Below, one piece after another: positions 35,089 to 44,808 of a stretch of DNA of 64,000 bases. The position numbers were made by a program, and so were the translations under genes. Location of the stretch: contig JACKMX010000002.1 of NCBI GenBank assembly GCA_024235175.1, positions 1,117,001 through 1,181,000 of the forward strand, given 5' to 3'. The notes below the pieces were generated by a model. That model did no database searches and was not told the origin of the DNA. It saw nothing but the letters and a program-made list of their open reading frames with translations. Position 1 is the stretch's first letter; each line of letters opens with the position of its first letter. Source of the DNA: Chromatiaceae bacterium (lineage in GTDB: Bacteria; Pseudomonadota; Gammaproteobacteria; Chromatiales; Chromatiaceae).

Positions 35089-35139
35089 GCAAATCCCACA
35101 TTGCTTTCCAACCAGGGTGGCGATAGTGTACCGCTACTA

Positions 35140-36018
35140 GTGAAACCATCGATCTCTCTTATTGGGGCAGGCGCAGCCGGGTGTGCTCTGCTGGTTGCAT
35201 TGAGCCGCAAGGGGTATCCGGTAGCGGCGATCAGCAGCCGTACTCTGAAATCGACTCGCCACTGCGCCGAACTGGTTGGCGTGAATCCCACCCCAACCGA
35301 CAATCCGACCGCTGCCGCTGCCGGTGATATCGTGATAATCGCGACGCCGGACAGTCTGATCCGTCCGCTATGCGAAGAGATATCCGGAAAAGGGGGGGTC
35401 AGGCAGGGCCAGCTGGTGCTGCACCTCAGCGGCACACTCACTTCCGATGCATTGACGGCGGCAGCCAAGCGAGGGGCCGACACCTGCGCAATGCACCCGA
35501 TCCAGACCCTCGCAGCGCCGCTGGAAGGCGCCCGCCTGCTGGAATCGGCGTGGTATTGCCTGGAAGGAACGGGCCAGGGGATTGAGCGGGCACGCCGGCT
35601 GGCGGAAACCCTCTCGGGTCGGGTAATGAGAATCGGTAAATCAGACAAAGCGCTCTACCATGCAGCGCTTTGCGTGGCTTCAAACTATCTGGTGGTGCTG
35701 GAGAGAGTGGCGGTGGAGATGCTCGCCAAAGCCGGCGTCGATCCGGCCGATGCGCTGCCAGCCCTTATGCCGCTGATCAGAGGCGCCGCAGACAATCTCT
35801 CCGATTGCGGTCTGCCCGATGCATTGACCGGCCCAATCAGCCGCGGGGATACAGAGACAGTGATGCAGCATCTGCGCGCCCTGGAGGAGAAGTGCGGCGA
35901 CTATCTCCCGCTGTACAAGGAACTTGGAAGACAGGCCCTGCTCATTGCCACGGAGAAGGGGAAAATGGCGCCGGGAAGCGCTGCACCCCTACTGGAGATG
36001 CTGAAAACTCGCAGTTAA
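35140..36018 (+). CDS. Rossmann-like / DUF2520 oxidoreductase-type protein
   Basis: A protein of about 292 residues. An N-terminal NAD(P)-binding fold has SLIGAGAAGCALLVALSRKG and VIIATPDS; the C-terminal helical DUF2520 domain has AMHPIQT and the CVASNYLVVLE segment. The layout resembles ProC and 6-phosphogluconate dehydrogenase-like enzymes, but the substrate is unknown. I used GTG at 35140; a TTG at 35101 is the alternative, and neither has a good ribosome-binding site. Divergent from rsmE. Confidence 0.8.
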   Translation: MKPSISLIGAGAAGCALLVALSRKGYPVAAISSRTLKSTRHCAELVGVNPTPTDNPTAAAAGDIVIIATPDSLIRPLCEEISGKGGVRQGQLVLHLSGTLTSDALTAAAKRGADTCAMHPIQTLAAPLEGARLLESAWYCLEGTGQGIERARRLAETLSGRVMRIGKSDKALYHAALCVASNYLVVLERVAVEMLAKAGVDPADALPALMPLIRGAADNLSDCGLPDALTGPISRGDTETVMQHLRALEEKCGDYLPLYKELGRQALLIATEKGKMAPGSAAPLLEMLKTRS

Positions 36019-36026
36019 GGGGAAGA

Positions 36027-36302
36027 TCAGGCGATCCTGACTCTTACCACCCGCATTATTTCAAATCCCATACCCGCCACAATTTCTTCGGCCGGATAGT
36101 AGGTCAGATTGACCCTTTGCCCCTGCAGGCTCTTATAACGCTTTTTCCGGCTGTATTTAAACGGCACTTCACAACCTTCGATCATAATCGTGTTGACTAT
36201 CCAATCAGCGGCCTCCCGCTGTACGTGCGAGACTACCTTGCGCATCTCCGAATGGACCAGATCGGGATGCTTCTTCAGCAGCTTTTCGTAATCCGGTTTC
36301 AT
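36027..36302 (-). CDS. Conserved-looking small protein of unknown function
   Basis: A 91-residue basic protein, start chosen at MKPDYEKLLKKHPDLVH after GGAGTGGAAGTG. It is helical in the first half (VSHVQREAADWIVNTIMIEG) and beta-rich in the second (VPFKYSRKKRYKSLQGQRVNLTYY, cut here below twenty residues per block). No membrane segment or known motif. Convergent with the DUF2520 gene, 8 bp away. It may bind nucleic acid by its charge; that is a guess. Confidence 0.6.
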   Translation of the reverse strand: MKPDYEKLLKKHPDLVHSEMRKVVSHVQREAADWIVNTIMIEGCEVPFKYSRKKRYKSLQGQRVNLTYYPAEEIVAGMGFEIMRVVRVRIA

Positions 36303-36452
36303 CACTTCCACTCCACTCCTTATACCCATGTCGGCAGTTTCCCTACAGCGTTTTTCTTCCAATCCAGCTGCACTATTCCGGAAATTTCAATAATCGTGTC
36401 TATACTGTCGATATAGCAGGATCAGAACTAATTTTGAGTGGATGGGGTTGCC

Positions 36453-37472
36453 ATGATTTCGCTACTTAAACACCTGCTGCAGGGCCAGGGAGAACCACCT
36501 TCTTCTATTCCGAATGACGATCTTAACAGCTGTATCGATCTGGCGGTCAAGCAGTTCGACAGCCGGCTTTCCGCCATACCGGGTTACCGCAAAAAGCTCA
36601 GGACACCGGTGGAAACTGCGCTGCTGTTTCTTGATTCCCTGATCGATCGCATTCCCGGCCCGATAGAGGTGAGCAAAAGCGCGTACGGCGCAGATCCCAG
36701 GGTGCACGCATACTTTGGTTCTTTCGAGCAGATCGAGCATCTGTTCAGCCACTCCCGCACTTTTCGTGATTTCAGGCAAAATCCTGCATACTTCGGCCTC
36801 TCCCACGGCTATGCGCTGATGATCATGTCACGGCAGCAGAAGCGGCGGCCCGGACACAGGTTGAACGGAGATAACATCCAGTATGACGTGATGCAGGAGG
36901 TGGTTGTTTTTTCCGAGCACCATCTGGCAGCACCTGCAATCAATGAGCGGGATACACGCAAGGCACTGAGGACCAGAGAGTTTGGGCACCTGGTTTCCGA
37001 AGCTGAAAAACGGGTTGCCGGGCACACAGAGCGGAAAGCCGGGCTCCAGCGCCGGCGGATACAGCTGCAGATGAAACTGAAATCCCTTGCTGCCGGTGCA
37101 GAGCCCGCAGATCCTGCGGAGGAGCCGCCTGAATTCGCAGGGCAGACCGCTGCCTCGCTCAGCCAACAGCTGCGTGATACCGAGACGGAGATCAGCAAAG
37201 CCTCACAGAGTTTTAAAACAATCAACGACTACCTGGACCTGCTGGCCGAAGTGATTGGCAATCCGGCCGAATGCTGCAGCCTGTCAATCCAGAGCGATTA
37301 CCTTAATCGCGCCAACGTCATGGTTGAAGAAGGATCGGGGAATGAAATCCCCTATGCTGAGATCCGTATCGGGGAGACCCGGCATCATTGGGTAATCGTC
37401 AAGTATCCGTTGAGTGAAGCAGTGGAGCAAAGCAGCACCGCAGATCTGTTTCACGCGGTTTACGACAACTGA
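36453..37472 (+). CDS. Unknown 339-residue cytoplasmic protein with coiled coil
   Basis: I do not recognise the family. ATG 36453 follows GGATGGGG. The N-terminal half has ordered helical blocks (NSCIDLAVKQFDSRLSAI, HAYFGSFEQIEHLFSHSR, YALMIMSRQQKRRPGHRL) and the C-terminal half an alpha-helical coiled-coil hairpin (about 180-265) around a Pro/Ala-rich tip, then a short beta domain ending in HHWVIVKYPL. No signal peptide or membrane segment. Codon use is that of the core genome. It is a single-gene unit. Confidence 0.65.
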   Translation: MISLLKHLLQGQGEPPSSIPNDDLNSCIDLAVKQFDSRLSAIPGYRKKLRTPVETALLFLDSLIDRIPGPIEVSKSAYGADPRVHAYFGSFEQIEHLFSHSRTFRDFRQNPAYFGLSHGYALMIMSRQQKRRPGHRLNGDNIQYDVMQEVVVFSEHHLAAPAINERDTRKALRTREFGHLVSEAEKRVAGHTERKAGLQRRRIQLQMKLKSLAAGAEPADPAEEPPEFAGQTAASLSQQLRDTETEISKASQSFKTINDYLDLLAEVIGNPAECCSLSIQSDYLNRANVMVEEGSGNEIPYAEIRIGETRHHWVIVKYPLSEAVEQSSTADLFHAVYDN

Positions 37473-37633
37473 AGCTGCAATGGCCTGTCCGACTGCCAGG
37501 AGCTTCAACCGGAAGTCCTTAAAATTCACAGGGATTTGGTTTTTAAATCCACTCTATACTCCAATGCTGCCGGCAGAGCGTTTAACCCGTAAAGCTGTTT
37601 ACCCAATGCTGTTCCGACAAAAGGAGTTTGACC

Positions 37634-38056
37634 ATGTTGCTAAAACAATTATCTGCGATATCCCTGGCCTCATTTATACTGGCGGGCACGGTAGCCTCCG
37701 CCACACCCGCCCCTGAAGGCGCAGCCGCCTATATCATTTCACCGGCGGATGGCGCGGAGGTAACCAGCCCGGTCACGGTCAGGTTCGGACTCAGGGGGAT
37801 AGGCGTCGCCCCGGCGGGAACGGAGAATCCCAAGACGGGCCATCACCATCTGCTGATCGATGCGGAGAGTTTGCCGGATCCGGAAATGCCGATACCCTCG
37901 GACGCCAACCATAAACACTTCGGCGGTGGCCAGACTGAAGTCACCATCGATCTGCCACCGGGCAGCCATACGCTGCAGCTGCTGGTGGGGGATTTGGCGC
38001 ACATACCACACCAGCCGCCGATCCATTCGGAAAAAATTACCATCATGGTCAAGTGA
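37634..38056 (+). CDS. DUF4399 periplasmic protein
   Basis: A 140-residue exported protein. ATG 37634 follows AAGGAG; the signal peptide ends near TVASATP. The mature protein has the DUF4399 pattern: ISPADGAEVTSPVTVRFGL, GHHHLLID, NHKHFGGGQTEVTIDL and PGSHTLQLLVGD, an immunoglobulin-like fold with several conserved histidines that may bind metal. The function is not established. Convergent with ppnN. Confidence 0.85.
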   Translation: MLLKQLSAISLASFILAGTVASATPAPEGAAAYIISPADGAEVTSPVTVRFGLRGIGVAPAGTENPKTGHHHLLIDAESLPDPEMPIPSDANHKHFGGGQTEVTIDLPPGSHTLQLLVGDLAHIPHQPPIHSEKITIMVK

Positions 38057-38069
38057 AACTGCGCCCGGA

Positions 38070-39440
38070 TCAACGGATGATTCTGTAGCAGGGACGGTAA
38101 TCCTTACCCGACAGTTTCATCCGGTTCTGGGCGACGAATGAAGCCAGCAGATCATCCATCCCCTCCATGATCTGCTGCTCTCCGCGGATTTCGAATGGAC
38201 CGTGCCGTTCGATGGCGCGGATTCCCTCATCCTTTACGTTGCCGGCGACAACGCCGGAAAAGGCCCGGCGCAGATTCGCCGCGAGCAGATGGCCCGGCAG
38301 ATCCCGGCTCAGCACGATGGCACGCATATTCTCGTGCGTCGGAAAAAACGGCGTCTGAAACTCCGCATCTATGTGCAGCCGCCAGTTGAAATAGTAGGCG
38401 TCATTGGTCTCCTTACGGAACCAGCGTACCCCCCTGATGCCCATTTTCAGCTGCAGCGCCACCTCCACCGGATCGTTGACGATAATCCTGTAGCGGCTCT
38501 GGGCCTCTGCACCCAGGGTGGACCCAACGAACCGGTCGATCTGGCGGAAATATTCCGACGAACTCTCAGGACCCGTAAATACCAGTGGAAAAGGAATGTC
38601 GGCGTTGTCCGGATGCAGCAGTATACCCAGCAGATAGAGTATCTCCTCGGCTGTACCCACACCGCCCGGAAACACCACCACACCGTGGCCGGTACGTACG
38701 AATGCCTCCAGGCGCTTTTCGATGTCAGGCATGATCACCAGATCGTTGACGATCGGATTGGGTGCTTCGGCGGCAATGATTCCCGGTTCGGTTATGCCCA
38801 GGTACTGACCACCGATGATGCGCTGTTTGGCATGGCCGATGGCGGCCCCCTTCATGGGACCCTTCATCGCTCCCGGCCCGCAACCTGTGCAGATATCCAA
38901 CCCACGCAGACCCAGTTGATAGCCAACCTCCTTGGTGTAGTCGTACTCCTCCCGGGTGATCGAGTGGCCGCCCCAACAGACAACCCGATTGGGATCGATG
39001 CGCGGACGCAGAATGTCGGCATTACGCAGGATATGAAAAACCGCGTTGGTCACACCGGCGGAATCATTCAGATCAAAGTTCGGATTGCCATTGATCTCAT
39101 CACTCACATAGATGACATCACGCAGCACCGAAAAGAGATGTTCGTTGATGCCCTTGATCATCGTCCCATCGACAAATGCGACGGCCGGCGCATTCGTAAC
39201 CCTCAGCTTGATCCCGCGCTCCTCCTGAACAACGCGGATATCGAAGCCGGGGTAACGCTCCAGTAGCTCCTTGCCGTCGTCCAGATAGCTGCCGCTGCTG
39301 AGAACTGCCAGAGAACAGTTGCGAAAAATATTGTAAAGGCCCCCCTGGGTGTGATCCAGCAGCTTGCTCACCTCCAGCTTGGAGAGTATGTCCAGATGGC
39401 CATGCGGAGTTATCAGTGCATCGATGACGTCGTAATTCAT
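38070..39440 (-). CDS. ppnN: Nucleotide 5'-monophosphate nucleosidase PpnN (LOG family)
   Basis: A 456-residue enzyme, close to the E. coli length of 454. The central LOG/Rossmann domain shows GLDICTGCGPGAMKGPM and VVFPGGVGTAEEILYLL, the catalytic PGGxGTxxE; the N- and C-terminal extensions typical of PpnN are present. It hydrolyses the N-glycosidic bond of nucleoside monophosphates and, in E. coli, is stimulated by (p)ppGpp. It follows the MFS gene by 12 bp. Confidence 0.93.
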   Translation of the reverse strand: MNYDVIDALITPHGHLDILSKLEVSKLLDHTQGGLYNIFRNCSLAVLSSGSYLDDGKELLERYPGFDIRVVQEERGIKLRVTNAPAVAFVDGTMIKGINEHLFSVLRDVIYVSDEINGNPNFDLNDSAGVTNAVFHILRNADILRPRIDPNRVVCWGGHSITREEYDYTKEVGYQLGLRGLDICTGCGPGAMKGPMKGAAIGHAKQRIIGGQYLGITEPGIIAAEAPNPIVNDLVIMPDIEKRLEAFVRTGHGVVVFPGGVGTAEEILYLLGILLHPDNADIPFPLVFTGPESSSEYFRQIDRFVGSTLGAEAQSRYRIIVNDPVEVALQLKMGIRGVRWFRKETNDAYYFNWRLHIDAEFQTPFFPTHENMRAIVLSRDLPGHLLAANLRRAFSGVVAGNVKDEGIRAIERHGPFEIRGEQQIMEGMDDLLASFVAQNRMKLSGKDYRPCYRIIR

Positions 39441-39452
39441 ATCAGGGCCTTG

Positions 39453-40679
39453 TTATCCGGCCTCCACGCCCTGCCTTGAGAGGCGCGCCAGCGGGCGCTC
39501 ATTGATCGGCAGATGAATCGCCGCGGCAAGCAGACCGAGTACCACGCCTGCCCACCAGACCGAATCGTAGGTGCCGGTCGAATCGTACAGATAGCCACCC
39601 AGCCAGACACCGAGAAAACTGCCCACCTGGTGACTGAAAAAGACGATACCGAACAGCGTAGCCAGGTAACGCAAACCAAAAACCTGACCGACGATACCGG
39701 TGGTCAGGGGCACGGTGGAGAGCCAGAGTATCCCCATCGCAGCGGCAAAAAGGTAGATGGTCAACTCACTCTTGGGCGCCAGCAGCAGGGCCGTAATTGC
39801 AATGGCGCGCAGCAGATAGATCCAGCTCAGGCTCAACTTCTTGCTCCGGTGCTGGCCGATCCAGCCGGAACCCAGCGAACCCAGGATATTGAACAACCCG
39901 ATCAGGGCCAGCGAGGCGGCACCGACCTGGGGAGCCAGGCCGATATCCTTGATATAGGAGGGGAAGTGTACCGTGATAAAAGCGACATGAAAGCCACAAA
40001 CGAAAAATCCCAGTGTCAGCATCACGTATCCGGAGTGAGATGAAGCCTCGCGCAGCGCCTGGGAGAGCGTCTGCTGTGACGCCATCTCCCCAGCTCCGCT
40101 CTCCGTATGCGGGATCAGGCCGGCCAACGGTATGATCAACAACGCAAAACCGGCCAGGATCAATAGCGCCGAGTGCCAGCCGTAAAGGGTAATGAAAGAT
40201 TGGCCCATGGGGGAGAAGAGGACCTGGCCGAGTGATCCCGCCGCGGTGCCCAGACCCAATGCGAGTGAACGCTTGTGCGGGCCCACCACCTTGGCGATGG
40301 CTGACAGCGCGATGGCAAAACCGGTAAAGGCAACACCGATGCCAGCCAAAACGCCCCCGCTAAGGTACAACATCAGGCTGCTCTCCGCCTCCGCCATACC
40401 GTAAATTCCGGCCCAGTAGGCAAGGGCGCCAAATACCAGAACGCTGGTCGAACCGCGGCGGTCGGCAATCATTCCGGCCAGCGGCACACCTATGCCCCAC
40501 AACAGGTTTTGTATGGCCATGGCCAGCGCGAACGTCTCGCGCCCCCAGCCTTTGGCCAGTGTCATGGGATCGAGAAACAGACCCAGCGATGAACGAATGC
40601 CGAATCCGATCATTGCGATGAAACAGCCGCCGAGAATGATCGCCGTCGGATCGCGCCACCAGGGCCGGATCATGGTCAT
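39453..40679 (-). CDS. Major facilitator superfamily transporter
   Basis: A 408-residue, 12-helix carrier. The start MTMIRPWWRD (40679) follows AGG. MFS signatures include GMIADRRGS in loop 2-3 and the GSGWIGQHRSKK repeat in loop 8-9. It resembles the oxalate/formate and monocarboxylate antiporter branch (SLGLFLDPM, LSAIAKVVGPHKRSLALGL). The substrate is unknown. It lies between fpr and ppnN on the same strand. Confidence 0.85.
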   Translation of the reverse strand: MTMIRPWWRDPTAIILGGCFIAMIGFGIRSSLGLFLDPMTLAKGWGRETFALAMAIQNLLWGIGVPLAGMIADRRGSTSVLVFGALAYWAGIYGMAEAESSLMLYLSGGVLAGIGVAFTGFAIALSAIAKVVGPHKRSLALGLGTAAGSLGQVLFSPMGQSFITLYGWHSALLILAGFALLIIPLAGLIPHTESGAGEMASQQTLSQALREASSHSGYVMLTLGFFVCGFHVAFITVHFPSYIKDIGLAPQVGAASLALIGLFNILGSLGSGWIGQHRSKKLSLSWIYLLRAIAITALLLAPKSELTIYLFAAAMGILWLSTVPLTTGIVGQVFGLRYLATLFGIVFFSHQVGSFLGVWLGGYLYDSTGTYDSVWWAGVVLGLLAAAIHLPINERPLARLSRQGVEAG

Positions 40680-40731
40680 CCTAGAATCCTCAGTTGGACG
40701 TGGTGCAGCGTGGAAGATATGAAATCTGCCG

Positions 40732-41505
40732 TCAGCTCTCGACAAATGCGCGTTCGATCACATAGTGACCCACGACTCCGCGGTGCGATTCTGTAAAGCC
40801 ATGCTCATCGAGTATCGCACAGGCATCCTTGAGCATAGAAGGACTGCCGCAGATCATGAAGCGGTCATTTTCGATATCGAACGGCCGCATGCCAATATCT
40901 CGGAAAAGCTTTCCGCTGCGCATCAGATCCGTGAGTCTGCCATTGGTGTCAAACGGCTCGCGCGTGACGCTGGGGTAGTAGGTCAGCTTATCGCGCACCT
41001 GATCGCCGAAATATTCATTGCCTGGGAGCTCCTCGGTGATGGTCCGGGCGTATGCCAGCTCGGACTTGTAACGCACCCCGTGGGTCAACACGATACGCTC
41101 GAAACGCTCATAAATCTCCGGATCCTTGATGATGCTCATGAACGGGGCAAGGCCGGTTCCGGTAGCGATCAGATAGAGGTTGCGACCCGGCAGCAGATTG
41201 TCCACGATCAACGTCCCGGTCGGTTTGCGGCTCAACAACAGCTCATCACCCACCTTAAGGTGCTGCAACCGTGAAGTGAGCGGGCCATCGGGTACCTTGA
41301 TGCTGAAAAATTCCAGCTCCTCCTCATAATTCGCGCTGACGATACTGTAGGCGCGCATCAGCGGGCGCCCGTCCAGCTTCAGCCCAATCATCGTGAAATG
41401 GCCGTTGTGAAAACGGAAGGAGGGATCGCGGCTGGTCTTGAAGCTGAACAGGTTTTCGTCCCAGTGATGGACTTCGGTGACGCGCTCTGTGGTCAGGTTA
41501 CTCAT
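40732..41505 (-). CDS. fpr: Ferredoxin/flavodoxin-NADP+ reductase
   Basis: A 257-residue FAD enzyme. The FAD-binding RAYSIVSANYEEELEFF (around 50-66) and the NADP-binding IATGTGLAPFMS and CGSPSMLKD blocks are present; the protein ends ...VIERAFVES, as Fpr-type reductases end in a short aromatic-acidic tail. It balances NADPH with ferredoxin or flavodoxin and serves Fe-S assembly and oxidative stress repair. Confidence 0.93.
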   Translation of the reverse strand: MSNLTTERVTEVHHWDENLFSFKTSRDPSFRFHNGHFTMIGLKLDGRPLMRAYSIVSANYEEELEFFSIKVPDGPLTSRLQHLKVGDELLLSRKPTGTLIVDNLLPGRNLYLIATGTGLAPFMSIIKDPEIYERFERIVLTHGVRYKSELAYARTITEELPGNEYFGDQVRDKLTYYPSVTREPFDTNGRLTDLMRSGKLFRDIGMRPFDIENDRFMICGSPSMLKDACAILDEHGFTESHRGVVGHYVIERAFVES

Positions 41506-41714
41506 TGGTTTACGGCTGTAAAATCTCTATGACTGAATTGGTTCACAAGCTAAATTAATTCCGCAGTAAATTGCAGAGAAATTATATCAGTTTTATGTCC
41601 AAATTGAATGTAGATATTCGGAAACTTCTAAGGATGGGTTATATCCCGCGTCGGCCGGGGCCCTTTTCGTAAACTTAGCGCAGATAATATGGGAAGGAAA
41701 GGAGTGTATTCACG

Positions 41715-43682
41715 CTAGGGGATTTTTACTATCTCCTGAAGCATCTCCTGCAATTCCGAAGACTGGTAAGGTTTTACCACAACACCCTTAAACCCAAAGT
41801 GTGCATAATTTGCCATTATCGGATCCGTCGCATAACCGCTCGATATCACGATTTTTGCGTCAGGGTTTATTTTCAGGATCTCCTTTGCCGTCTCCTTCCC
41901 CCCCATTCCACCAGGCACGGTCAGGTCCACAATGACAATATCGTAAGATTTGCAGTTCTCATAAGCGGCACGATATTTCTCCACCGCCTCCTGACCATCG
42001 GCAGCAAGTGAAACACTGTGTCCCAACATAGTGAGCAACTCCCCTATCATCTCCCTGAAAAATTCATTGTCGTCCATGACCAATATCCGCATTGCGGCGA
42101 TGCTCTCCTTACTAACTTCGATTCCCGTTTCATCCTGGATGGTTTCATCATCCGCCAAAGTCGCCGGGAGGTAGATATGAAAGGTTGTGCCCTTATTCAA
42201 CTTTGAGTTAGCCGATATCCGTCCATTGTGCTTGCTGATGATCGAATAGGTGGTGGCCAGCCCCAATCCGCTGCCGTTCTGCTTGGTTGTAAAGTAAGGG
42301 TCGAATATCCGATCAAGATTCTCGCGGGGAATTCCTATCCCCTCATCCTGCACCGTGATGTGCACGAATCTTCCTTCGATGGTTGCTGCGTTTTCAACGG
42401 AAATGGTTAAGGTGCCCCCATTCGGCATCGCCTGTTTGGCATTAATAGTCAGATTACTGATGACCTGATTCAACTGCCCTTTGTCTGCTTCCACCGGCCA
42501 CAGATCTGTGTCAATCCTGCTCTGTAAATCGATTTCGCCTCCTCTGAGCGAGAATCGCGCAGCATCCATCACTACCTCTTCGACGGCAATAATCTCTTTT
42601 ATCGGCGCCCCACCCTTGGAGAATGTAAGCAGTTGCCTGGTCAAATTGGTTGCCTGATCCAGAGAACGCCCAGCAGTTTCAAGCAGATCGTACGACTTAC
42701 TGCCTGGAGAGAGGTGCTTTTTTGCCAGCTCGATGTTACCGAAGAGTGCGGCAAGCATATTGTTGAAGTCGTGTGCAATACCGCCTGCAAGTGTTCCCAG
42801 AGATTCGAGCTTGATAACCTTCAGCAACTCCTGCTCGGTTTTCAGTTTTTCCGAAATGTCTCTGAACACGATCACTACACCGGTAACGACACCCTTACCA
42901 TCCATTACGGGTGAGCCCGTATATCCGATCTGATGTTTTGCGCCATTTTTGGCAACAAGAAATAAACCTTCGTCCCGCTCCAACGATTCGCCCGCCTGCA
43001 GCACCAGGAGACATGGATTCTCGATGATCTCCCCGAATTGCCCTCCAATAAGGCGGAAAACATCCGTGAACGGCTCCCCCAGAGCCTCCTCCTGGCTCCA
43101 CCCGGTCAGCAACTCCGCTTGTTTGTTGATCTGTACGATAAAGCCACTGATATCGGTGGAAATCACCGCGTCACCAATTGAGTTCAGGGTGATTCGAAGA
43201 TTCTCCTCGCTGAGCCGTAATGCCGCTTCCGCCTGTTCGCGCTCCCTGATCTCCAGCTCGAGATCCCTGGTGCGCTCTACGACCCGGCTTTCCAACTCAG
43301 CCATTATGGAATCGTTCAGACGTCGTTGGCGGCGTTCTTCGAAAACAACGCCCAGCATATTGCACAGGTTGTCGATAAAAGGGATATAGGGCGAAAAAGC
43401 ATCCTTATCGGAGAGGCGAAACAGCAACCTGCCATGTAAATGCTCTTTTCGCTTTATCAAAAAGCTGTACAGACCGCCTTCTTCCTGCTCGATCGATAAA
43501 TATTGCCTGTCGATTTTGCCCCGATAGACACAATAATCGGCATTATGCACACCGGGAACCTCCCGCAGCCCCTGGCAAACAAAGCTTAGAACCTTCTCTT
43601 TATCGGGCAGGTGGGCCACCATACCCTCGATTAACGCAATCTGCCCCAGGGTTACCGCTGATATGGTGTCTGGCGCCTGCAT
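41715..43682 (-). CDS. Hybrid sensor histidine kinase (GAF-like, PAS, REC)
   Basis: A 655-residue soluble kinase without membrane segments. Order: a GAF-like N-terminal region (1-115), a coiled coil (125-160), a PAS domain (160-285), HisKA with H304 (GGIAHDFNNML), an HATPase domain (N-box NLTINAKQA near 410, GSGLGL near 471), and a C-terminal receiver with D586. The HDFNN motif marks the NtrB/hybrid group. It starts 1 bp after a MEDS-domain gene, so both are one unit; the MEDS protein may be its input partner. No output protein is adjacent, so the phosphate target is elsewhere. Confidence 0.9.
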   Translation of the reverse strand: MQAPDTISAVTLGQIALIEGMVAHLPDKEKVLSFVCQGLREVPGVHNADYCVYRGKIDRQYLSIEQEEGGLYSFLIKRKEHLHGRLLFRLSDKDAFSPYIPFIDNLCNMLGVVFEERRQRRLNDSIMAELESRVVERTRDLELEIREREQAEAALRLSEENLRITLNSIGDAVISTDISGFIVQINKQAELLTGWSQEEALGEPFTDVFRLIGGQFGEIIENPCLLVLQAGESLERDEGLFLVAKNGAKHQIGYTGSPVMDGKGVVTGVVIVFRDISEKLKTEQELLKVIKLESLGTLAGGIAHDFNNMLAALFGNIELAKKHLSPGSKSYDLLETAGRSLDQATNLTRQLLTFSKGGAPIKEIIAVEEVVMDAARFSLRGGEIDLQSRIDTDLWPVEADKGQLNQVISNLTINAKQAMPNGGTLTISVENAATIEGRFVHITVQDEGIGIPRENLDRIFDPYFTTKQNGSGLGLATTYSIISKHNGRISANSKLNKGTTFHIYLPATLADDETIQDETGIEVSKESIAAMRILVMDDNEFFREMIGELLTMLGHSVSLAADGQEAVEKYRAAYENCKSYDIVIVDLTVPGGMGGKETAKEILKINPDAKIVISSGYATDPIMANYAHFGFKGVVVKPYQSSELQEMLQEIVKIP

Positions 43683-43683
43683 C

Positions 43684-44301
43684 TCAGGATCTTCTTAAAA
43701 ACTCTTCCGGTTTGATATAAAACGGATTGTGAATTATGGAGCCCCCGATAATCATCTGAGGATGAACTTTGAGAACATCCATAATCGTGGCGCCATCGAA
43801 CTCGTTGGCATCGTACTGGCATACTGCGGTTACCGGATGATCCCTGAGCAGCATACTCACCCGTGACTCATACTCCAGCAACCGGTCGCCGCCGGGAACG
43901 CTTTGAACCTCGGGAATCATCTCTCCGATCACGCGGGCGGCCGGGAAACCCATTTCCACCGATTCCCGGTAATATGCGGAGAGTCTGTCCAACATTCGGT
44001 CAGGGTCGAATCTGCCATCCTGCAGATAGACTTCACCGGTTCCGGCCAGAACGACATGGTTCTTCTTCCTGAAATCTGTATAAGCGATATTCTCACCGGA
44101 TAAAAAAATCCCAAGTTTCCCCTCATCGATCTTTTCGGAAAAACAGGTGATCCGCTCTCCCGCCTGAAGACCGCTCAGAGTAAATCGCAGCAACGACTCG
44201 ACGCACTCTTCATAATCGCTGTAGATCTGGCAGATGTGCGCACCGGCATGAACCTTTTCGCCTGCAAACCCGAGGGAGACTCTCGCATGATCCCGGTACA
44301 T
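43684..44301 (-). CDS. MEDS domain protein (DcmR-like sensor)
   Basis: A 205-residue protein. It has the MEDS pattern: HICQIYSDYEECVESLLRF near the start, GLQAGERITCFSE, then MGFPAARVIGEM and CQYDANEFDGATIMDVLKVHP towards the end. MEDS domains, first described in DcmR of methylotrophs and in methanogens, are proposed to bind small ligands. There is no DNA-binding domain here, which differs from DcmR; it acts instead with the hybrid kinase directly downstream. Confidence 0.85.
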   Translation of the reverse strand: MYRDHARVSLGFAGEKVHAGAHICQIYSDYEECVESLLRFTLSGLQAGERITCFSEKIDEGKLGIFLSGENIAYTDFRKKNHVVLAGTGEVYLQDGRFDPDRMLDRLSAYYRESVEMGFPAARVIGEMIPEVQSVPGGDRLLEYESRVSMLLRDHPVTAVCQYDANEFDGATIMDVLKVHPQMIIGGSIIHNPFYIKPEEFLRRS

Positions 44302-44588
44302 ATATTGATCCTCAAATCACCAGTCTGAAACTAATCCACTGTCAGTCTATATGTGTGGCACCCGGTATATGTATAGCACTAAAACCCTCCTGGGTTGACA
44401 GTGAATGCATTTTCAGAAAGTGCTTATTTCCGTACGGTTGCACATGCATGGCATGCGGAACGCCTGTGCCTGAACATGGTAAGACCACAAAAAGCGTAAA
44501 CAGAGAACCTTAAGACCACTCGGAGCAAGACGCTTTTAATCCGATCTTTGTGGTGAACCCTTACCCGATGGCCAGCAACATCAGAAGT
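44302..44588. other. Intergenic region upstream of MEDS/kinase operon
   Basis: About 290 bp. It contains nested inverted repeats: ACCACAAA (44484-44491) with TTTGTGGT (44547-44554), and AAAAGCGT (44490-44497) with ACGCTTTT (44530-44537). They could be regulatory or a REP-like remnant. No gene seen. Confidence 0.4.
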
Positions 44589-44808
44589 CAGTGCTGTCCC
44601 ATTAACATTTGGAGGCTTTGTACAAGTCCTTGAATTCTGTATATGAAACCACCGCCAATCGTTTCATTGACATGAAAATCATCAAATTGCGGTCCCTTCT
44701 CCCCGAGGGAGAAGGACAGGATGAGGGGATATACAAAAACAGTAACTTGGCAATATTAGATTCCCTCACCCTAACCCGGAGGGAGAGGGAGTTTGTGGGA
44801 CAGCACTG
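44589..44808 (+). mobile_element. MITE-like element, copy 2, with target duplication
   Basis: A 220-bp element with perfect 13-bp terminal inverted repeats CAGTGCTGTCCCA / TGGGACAGCACTG. It is flanked by the direct repeat ATCAGAAGT (44580-44588 and 44809-44817), a 9-bp target-site duplication, which shows transposition. Its interior has CCCTTCTCC/GGAGAAGG palindromes and is homologous to the inverted copy at 22463-22736. It has no coding capacity. Confidence 0.85.
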
